A DNA stretch of 64,000 bases from Zygnema cylindricum (Eukaryota; Streptophyta; Zygnematophyceae; Zygnematales; Zygnemataceae): NCBI GenBank assembly GCA_037447655.1, contig JBBHKE010001378.1:124001-188000 (forward strand), read 5' to 3'. This document shows positions 57,378 to 64,000 of this stretch, one piece after another. The position numbers were made by a program, and so were the translations under genes. A model generated the notes under the pieces. The model was not told the origin of the DNA. It searched no databases and saw only the letters and a list, made by a program, of their open reading frames with translations. Within the stretch, counting starts at the first letter, position 1, and every line of letters begins with the position of its first letter.

Positions 57378-60300
57378 AGACTCACTTACTCAATCAACCC
57401 GAAAGACACTCTGCAATACTTCAACTTAGGAGCTGGAAGAGCTTTAGTCAGCATATCAACCACCATCTTTTCATCTGATAAATAACTCATTTTTATCACT
57501 CTTGCAAGCACATTTTCTCTCACAAATTGTAATATGACATCCATATGTTTCCTTTTAAAATGAAGACTAGGGTTAGAGAGAATGGCAATAGCTGCGTGGT
57601 TGTCACACTAGATAACTTGAAGACCGATTTGCATATACCCAAGTTCTTGCAAAGTGGCCTTAACCCATAGGAGTTCCTTGAGGGCAGAACTGGCTGCCAT
57701 ATATTCTGACTCCATCATTGACTGAGCCATGACCTTCTGTAATTTGTTGCTCTAGCAGCAAAATCCATTCCCAATTTTCAGAACGAAACCGGTTATTGAT
57801 TTCAGGCTTGGCATATCTCTATAGGTGGCATCGCTCTAAGTTTGTAATTTTACCTCTCCTCCTCCGAGTATAAGCTTGAGGTGCCGGGTACCTGTCAGGT
57901 ATCTCAAAACCCTCTTTGGTGCTTCCCAATATGCTATTTTAGGATTCTGAAGACTCCTACTTAGGACTCCCACAACTGCAGCAATATCGGGTCTCGTACA
58001 ATTCATAAAATAAATAAGACTCCCCACACCTGTCAGTATGGCTTTGTAGCCATAAACTCTTCCTCCCCTGACTCTAAGATTTCACTAACCATTATGTTCG
58101 AGTTTGATTCACTCCCCTCCAGCTTCTGTCTAAATTCCATGGGAGTTATAAATCCTTTCACATCCTTCATCCCAATTTTTTCCAGCATGTTTCCTATAAC
58201 TTCTTTTTGGGTTAGCATAATCAATCTGTTATTTCTATCCCTTTCAACTTGTATGCCCAAAATATATTTGGCCTCACCTAGGTCTTTCATTTCAAACCTA
58301 GACCTCAAAGTTGCTTTAATGTTTATTTCATTTATGGATTTACTTATTAGTAAAAGATCATCCACATATACAGCGATATAAAGAATCCCATCCTCCCCTT
58401 GTAAGACATAGATTGAATGGTCTGAAATAATTCTTTTGAATCCTAGACTAGTCATAAATTCATCTTACTTCAAATTCCATTGTCAAGGGGCTTGTTTCAG
58501 CCCATACAGAGATTTTATCAGTTTGCAAACTAACTTTTCTTTCTTTTTTTCCTCATACATTTCAGGCTGCTGCATATAAATAGTTTCTTCTAACTCTCCA
58601 TGCAAAAAGGTTGTCTTAACATCCATTTTATGTATTTCCATGTTTTCTATAACAGCTAAACTCAACAGAATTCTGACAGTAGGAAATCTGACGACTGGGG
58701 AGAAGGTTTTCTCAAAGTCAATACCTTCTTTTTGGTTGTACCCTTTGGCCACAAGTCAGGCCGTATACCTTTCAATATTGTTGTCCGGATTCAGTCTAAC
58801 TTTGAAGACCCACTTGCTCCCAATGGCTTTCCTCCCTGGGGGTAGGTCCACCAGCTCCCATGTCTATGCCTCCATAATCGACTTCATCTCGTTGTTGACC
58901 ACCTCAATCCAGTGGTTTCTCTTTGGTGATGAGAAGGCTTCTTTGATGGTTAAAGGCTACCTGATGCTGTAGAAAAAGCAAAGTGAGAACCGGTTTGCAG
59001 ACGATTGCTAGATCTTTTTCCCCTTGGAAATTTTGAGGCTGGAATGTTTGGCAATCTCTGATTTCGTGGTGTTGAAACTGCCGCATGATTCGAAAGTGTA
59101 GCAATTTGTTCCTCCAGAGTTCCATGTAATTGAGAAGCATCCGTATCAAGAAAAAGCGGTGTAGTAGCAGAAGGTGGAATTATAGGAAGAGATGGCACCG
59201 GAAAATACACATGTTGTTGGGGGGTGAAAAATGACATACTCCTGATTTTGATTTTCTATAGGCGTATTTGTTGCTTTGAACAGATCAACCAAATCCTATT
59301 CATCTTTAATCTAAATATTCCGAGACACACAAATATTTTTTTTATCTAAGACGTACACTCTATTTCCCTTCGCATTATCATCATAACCTAAGAGAATTCA
59401 TGCCAAGCCTTTAGCTTCCATTTTCCACTTATCTGGTGAGTTATCCAAAATAAAGCACTTACTTCTAAAAACTTTAAAGTGACTAACATCTGGGACTTTC
59501 CCGGTCCACAACTCATAAGGTATAGAGCTTACAGATCTAGATGCAATTCTATTCTTTATATAGACTGCACAGTTAAGTGCTTCAGCCCAGAATTTCAGAT
59601 CTATACCCTTGTCTACAAGCATGGACCTAACAATCTTTGTGACCGTCCTGTTTAGTCTTTTCAAAACTCTACTATGCTCAAGAGTATATAGAACTGTCAA
59701 ATTGTGACTTATACCCTCATCAAGTAGAAATTGCTTGAATTCATTAGAGGTGTATTCACCTCCATTATCTGATCTGAACGCCAAGATCTGAACTTCGTGT
59801 AGTTTCTCCGCCTAGACCTTGTAGTGCTTAAAGTGAGTGAATACTTCACTTTTGTTCTTCATAAAATATTCTTTTGTGTACCTGGAGAAATCATCAGTGA
59901 ATGTGACCATATACTGAACTCCTCCAGCCGATGCTACTTGGGATAGTCCGAGGACATCCGAATGAATGAGCTGGAGGACTTTTGTAGATCTGTTTTCGGT
60001 CTCCTATGGAAATGGCACTTTATGAATCTTGCCTAGTGAGCATCCATCAAATGTTTTCACATACTAAGATGTGAGAGAAACACCTTTAACTTTCCTAGCA
60101 TTCACCATCTTTTTCAGACTTTCATGATTAATATGTCCTAACCTCTTATGTTATAAATCATTCTCAGATGTCACATTAGAGTACAAAACATCTTTTACTT
60201 TCATTCAGCTATGTCCATCTTATACATCTTATTGGCATCTGTAGTTCTTTTTACTGCTATTTTTCCTAGCTTACTAACAACCTGTCTCCCCCTTTTAAGA

Positions 60301-61587
60301 GTGACCTCAAATCCCCTTACTCTCTACCGTAGAAGTAGAAAATATATTCTTTTTAAAATCTAGAACTTGTAAAACATTGTGGAGAGTCCTTTCTGCAGAC
60401 CTTCCCCCCACATCTACCATTAGAGATATATCACCCTCTGCTGACGACTGGACACTCATGCCACAGGCATAGAAGATATATTTCGGATGAGTTTGCTTTA
60501 AATTTGTAAAAATTGCCTTGTCCCAACACATGTGAGCCGATGCCGCGGTGTCCATAATCCATCCGCCATCTTTGGGACCCTTTATTTCTGCTGCCATAAT
60601 AAATAACTCCGCATCCTCTTCATCATTGAAGCTCAAAGATGAAGCTGCATCATCTGTAAAGGTTGAAACAAGTGCATTTCCTTGTGAGGGATTTCCAAAA
60701 AAGCCTTGATGAAAATGGCTTTGTTGCCATCCATGCCTGTATAAACAAGTTTCATTTGCCTTTTTGAGCTTTGGACAGTATTTGTAACCATGTCCTTTTT
60801 CAGAACAATAAAAACAAGCATTAGAATATTGCCTATTTGGCCTCTAACTACCCTGATTCAACTGGTTCTGATTTTGGTTAAACTAGTTTTGATTTTGATT
60901 AACTGGTTTTTTTTTATTAAATTGATTTCTCCAAACAAAATCTGTAGTGAAAGCTTCTACTTTCTTTTCACCATCAAGGACCTTACTTGTAGACTCTTCT
61001 TCAAATATAAGATTATAAGTTAATTGAAAAGTCCAGCTAGACTTATTATGCCTTTTTAAAGCTGCAGACACTCCCCTCATATGACTGTGGAGACCTCTAA
61101 TAAGCAAAGCAACTTGTTGAAACTCTGGAAAAGTTCCACCAGCCAAAGAGTATGCATGAATGAGTTCTTGAAATTTATCGCAATACTCGGCCATAGATCC
61201 CCCCGAGTATTCGTAAACCTAGATCCGGCCTGCCACCAAGAGCTCCTCTTGGACGTTTGCCTTTTCATCAGAAGTTTTCAGCGAAGTCCAAATCTTGCTC
61301 GCCTTTTTTATCTTGAGCCGAGACATAATCAGACTTTTTGAAATGCAAAGAATCAAGTTGTTTTTGGCGAGGGAGTTCTTGTTCGCCCAGCTCGGATCTG
61401 TTTCAGCAAGAGATCCATCAAATACTCCTAAAAAGTCTGCATTTTCAAAAGATGATTCAACCATAGCTGCCCAGTATGCATACTTCTGGCCATTAAAGAC
61501 ACGAATTCTGGACAAAATGACCATAACCTGTTGTTCTACAACCACAGTTGCAGGTGGAGGACCACCAGTAGTAGTAGATGTAGACAT
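57378..61587 (-). pseudogene. Copia G gag-pol (degenerate)
   Basis: Gag ATG at 61585-61587 (MSTSTTTGGPPPATVVVEQQVMVILSRIRVFNGQKYAYW), 59 nt from the LTR edge. Gag to about 60880, zinc knuckle CFYCSEKGHGYKYCPK (about 60775-60825), protease WIMDTAASAHMC (60535-60565; DTA instead of DSG/DTG), integrase (59398-60200) with SDNGGEYTSNEF and RVLKRLNRT, where the catalytic Glu is Lys. Linker, RT (58033-58880; ARPYNQKEGIDFEKTFSPVVRFPTVRILLSLA and YVDDLLLISKS) and RNase H (57380-58020). Several stops and frameshifts. Confidence 0.9.
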
Positions 61588-62524
61588 AGACTTTAGCAAA
61601 AACTACCAGAAATCTTATCAAACAGCCAACTTTGATATAACACAAAAATCACTTGAGGTGTTCAAATAACACAAAAATTCACACTAACACAATATCACAT
61701 ACAGTTTGTCAATTCCCAAATTGCAGCCAAATTGAACCAGTAAACCATAAGATGTAACACTTGGAAGTTTCCCAAAAATTGTCCCTTAGAGAGTTAGATC
61801 TCAATACTGGATAGTTACAATTTTGGCTAAGTCCTAACTTTATACTCACAAAGAGTATCAACTAAAAACTAACTAATCAGATTTCTACACTTGGAACAAG
61901 AGTACTGTACTACACTACGACAAGGTACTGAATCAATACGTTATTTGTACTGTGAGTACGTCCAAACCCTATTTGACTACTAGACAAATAAACTTAGTGG
62001 ATCACAACATTCTAATCCGCTAAATAAAAACTACTATGTTTCAAACATGCAAATAGATTCCCCGTAGAGTAGTGTTCAAGGTGCTTAGCCAGCAGTGGAT
62101 GTTAGCGTCCAGCCGACTGTTGATCAAGTGGTCTATGTAACCTGAGGTCGTACAAAGTGATGAGTCAATTTGTGGTCCCACGTGAATCTCTTCTGTTCAA
62201 TCGATTCACATCTACGGTCGTCGTTAAATGTTCTACCACCATTCTCCCGGACAACCGGTTGAGTCTCCGTCTGTCCCATTTTTCGACAGTATTCGTTCGA
62301 TGTGTGACGCGTGGTAAAGTGTGTCGGCGCCTTTCCGTAAAACCCGTATCATGTTCATTTTTTGACGCATGTCTCTGCAGAAGTACAATACACTCAAAAG
62401 TACTAGTGCTATTGTCACACTAAATGAGGTAAGTATTACAACTTACCTAGACCAAAAATATTATAAGTACTTGGTCTTCCCTCACAGCTCTATTCACTAA
62501 GTATTAAGATTTCTTATTTCAACT
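61529..62524 (-). repeat. Copia G 5' LTR
   Basis: 996 bp, low edge TGTTGTTCTACAACC, high edge CTTATTTCAACT (last base mutated from A). Collinear with 56333-57362 apart from the 32-bp duplication and scattered substitutions. Confidence 0.88.
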
Positions 62525-62529
62525 GTTGC

Positions 62530-62709
62530 CAAAGCTTGAGTGAGGTGCTTGAGAATGTAATGCCTGGCAACTATGTTTGTGTATTCCCACGTTTGAATAT
62601 CTATTTCCTCGGTCTTCACAGCCACCGCTCCCTGTGCCGTGGCGATAAGAGTGAGAGGCGTCTCCTTCCCTTTCCCCTTTTCGGACACAATGTTGTATGC
62701 GTTGTCTGC
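62530..62709 (-). pseudogene. Copia F gag N-terminal part (piece 1 of 3)
   Basis: Minus strand reads SEKGKGKETPLTLIATAQGAVAVKTEEIDIQTWEYTNIVARHYILKHLTQALAT, family-1 Gag (compare B: KGKETPLTPIATVSGAATVKTVENDTQMWEDVNMAAKNFIMRHLTQGLAT). It continues into 56332 across G. The upstream part is separated by copia H and lies outside the window. Confidence 0.87.
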
Positions 62710-63772
62710 TGCAACTTTAAGACCTCTATAATTCCTTAAAGTAGCCAGCTCAGACGAAGCCTCTAGGATAACCCTGACCCCTTTTGTGTTTTAGCAAAAA
62801 TAACTGCCACCTTGACAGACAATTAACTCTGACCACCTTCACTCTTATGAAGGCAAGACTTCCCTTATTCTATAGCAAAAAGAATCTTTGAATTTGCTCA
62901 CTTGAGAAGTTAGTTATGGCTGGTCAAAAATGACCTTTATATTTACAAGCTCTCTTAGAGAGAGGTACCTAAATATGACTACGTCTTCGTCTGCCTACTC
63001 AGGACTACCTATTACTAAACCCTAGTCCAATAGGAACACTATATAGTACAAAAAGATACAATGGGCAATGTATTTATTGTACGTCTATTGTACGACATAT
63101 TCTACAAGGTAACACCTCTCAGATAGGGAGCCATGGTTCCTCCTCCCATCTTCTCCAGTATCAAATAATGCGGCGCCACCTGCCACCGCGTGACGCTATC
63201 TCTAAATACCGCCAAAAGCTCACTTCGGGTGGCGACTACAATGTTGGCAATCCGGTCAAAACATATTTTACACGGTTCAGATTCACGTACGTGCATGAAT
63301 TGTTCCTCTTCATTAGTTTGGTGTTAATTAGTCGTTGCGTTAATGTTTATAAATCTTTGAAATCCATCACGAGTATTTTTTCTTAGCTTTTTAATGGTTA
63401 AGGCCCGTGGTTATATAGATCTAGAGGTCACAAGTTGAAATCCGGATGTAGGCAACATTTTGGTAAAATATCATCTACTTCAAAATCTTCCATTTTCTAA
63501 ATATGGCGGCATTTATGGCGTGCCTTTCATCCTCACTCTCTCTATTTAAAGTAAAAATAGAGAAGTGAACTATTTATTACCTCTTTTTAACAACAAGTGC
63601 ATGTATCTCTCTGGATAGCACAAGCAGCCATGGCTCAAGCTCCCTCTTTAACCTTCAGTGACTGCGACAAGTGTGGTAGTTCAAGATACGAGATACAGGC
63701 AGACTGCCTTGACTTCTTTCCTACATTTCATTTTAGACCTAGAAAATACTAAAAGAACCATTAATTTCTACA
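62710..63772 (-). repeat. Copia H 3' LTR
   Basis: 1063 bp, family 2; low edge TGCAACTTTAAGACC, high edge TAATTTCTACA, next to the polypurine tract at 63773-63789. Contains the CCATGG hairpin zone (63628-63705) and a degenerate tRNA-like module (about 63392-63460). Bases outside the low edge are TCTGC (62705-62709). Confidence 0.87.
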
Positions 63773-64000
63773 CTCCCTTTATTTTCTAGTCACTCTTTAA
63801 TTTCATACCACACTTCTCTCTGCAAAAAATTAGCTTCGGGGAAGCCATTGGTTTGGTCATCATGTTTGCTACCATCTCGCTATCTCGTCTATACTCTAAA
63901 ATGATTATTTTGTTTTCTACCTTCTCTCTAACAAAGCTAAGTCTTATGTCCATGTTTTTGGCTTTAAAATGATGTTTAGGATTGGCAGCAATAGTGATTG
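63773..64000 (-). pseudogene. Copia H pol C-terminus (runs off the window)
   Basis: Minus strand encodes the RNase H end: ITIAANPKHHFKAKNMDIRLSFVREKVENKIIILEYRRDSEMVANMMTKPMASPKLIFCREKCGMKLKSD and a stop. The visible 228 bp contain no lesion, but the rest of the element is outside the window. Confidence 0.85.

Larger units (their letters stand above)
56333..62524 (-). mobile_element. Copia element G, full length, family 4 (related to D)
   Basis: LTRs 56333-57362 and 61529-62524, PBS remnant 61514-61528, degenerate gag-pol, polypurine tract AAAGATTTAGGGGAG (57363-57377, minus). TSD GTAGC (56328-56332) against GTTGC (62525-62529), one mismatch. Inserted in copia F gag. Confidence 0.9.

Noticed and set aside
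1-64000. CRISPR array, rRNA operon, bacterial operon, plasmid or phage features
   Set aside because: No regularly spaced short repeats, no rRNA cores and no prokaryotic gene organisation; everything readable is LTR retrotransposon sequence.

Overview
This is a eukaryotic transposon graveyard, not a gene region. Essentially all of the 64 kb can be assigned to LTR retrotransposons; I found no host gene, rRNA, genuine tRNA gene or CRISPR array. Most sequence is AT-rich and belongs to several families of Ty1/copia elements with long LTRs (about 0.9-1.07 kb) and internal regions of about 4.2-4.3 kb. One GC-richer, young Ty3/gypsy chromovirus (E) and one old relative of it (I) are also present. The copia primer-binding site is a 15/15 complement of the anticodon-arm half of a plant-type initiator tRNA-Met, and the gypsy element uses a near match to the 3' end of the same tRNA. 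Together with YGLKQAP-type copia pol genes this suggests a green-lineage organism (bryophyte, lycophyte or charophyte-like, cf. Osser-type copia), but the window cannot fix the species.

Layout, left to right. 1-2446: copia A (minus; gag-protease plus its 5' LTR). 2447-2840: the only stretch I cannot assign. 2841-5713: copia N (minus; 3' LTR and pol 3' half). 5714-12150: complete copia O (minus). 12151-12289: integrase scrap. 12290-16486: 5'-truncated copia P (plus). 16487-17702: copia L fragment (minus). 17703-18002: LTR scrap K (plus). 18003-19142 and 25576-26375: old gypsy I (plus), split by complete copia J (19143-25575, TSD CACAA).

From 26376 to the end is a deep nest. The host is copia F (minus; pieces 26376-26911, 53719-56332, 62530-62709). 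Copia C (26912-53713, TSD CTTTA) is inserted in F's reverse transcriptase. Inside C sit copia B (27901-34344, TSD ATTCC, in C's 3' LTR), copia D (34780-41506, TSD CAATA, in C's RNase H) and gypsy E (41639-48927, TSD ATGAC, at the end of C's RT). D itself carries a solo LTR Q (36866-37857, TSD CCCTT). F was also hit by copia G (56333-62524) and copia H (62710 to beyond the window). TSDs and rejoined reading frames support this order.

The most interesting signals are: (1) in every copia family here the Gag start codon lies inside the LTR, and the LTR-encoded part is always 2 mod 3 long (20, 26 or 59 nt), so the half-tRNA primer-binding site is read as Gag codons in one conserved phase; (2) the LTRs of the main families carry an antisense tRNA-like module with A-/B-box-like sequences, in some copies followed by a T-run, i.e. 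a candidate Pol III unit; (3) chromovirus E carries about 1.3 kb of extra coding sequence after its chromodomain (acidic, globular and coiled-coil segments) that I do not recognise.
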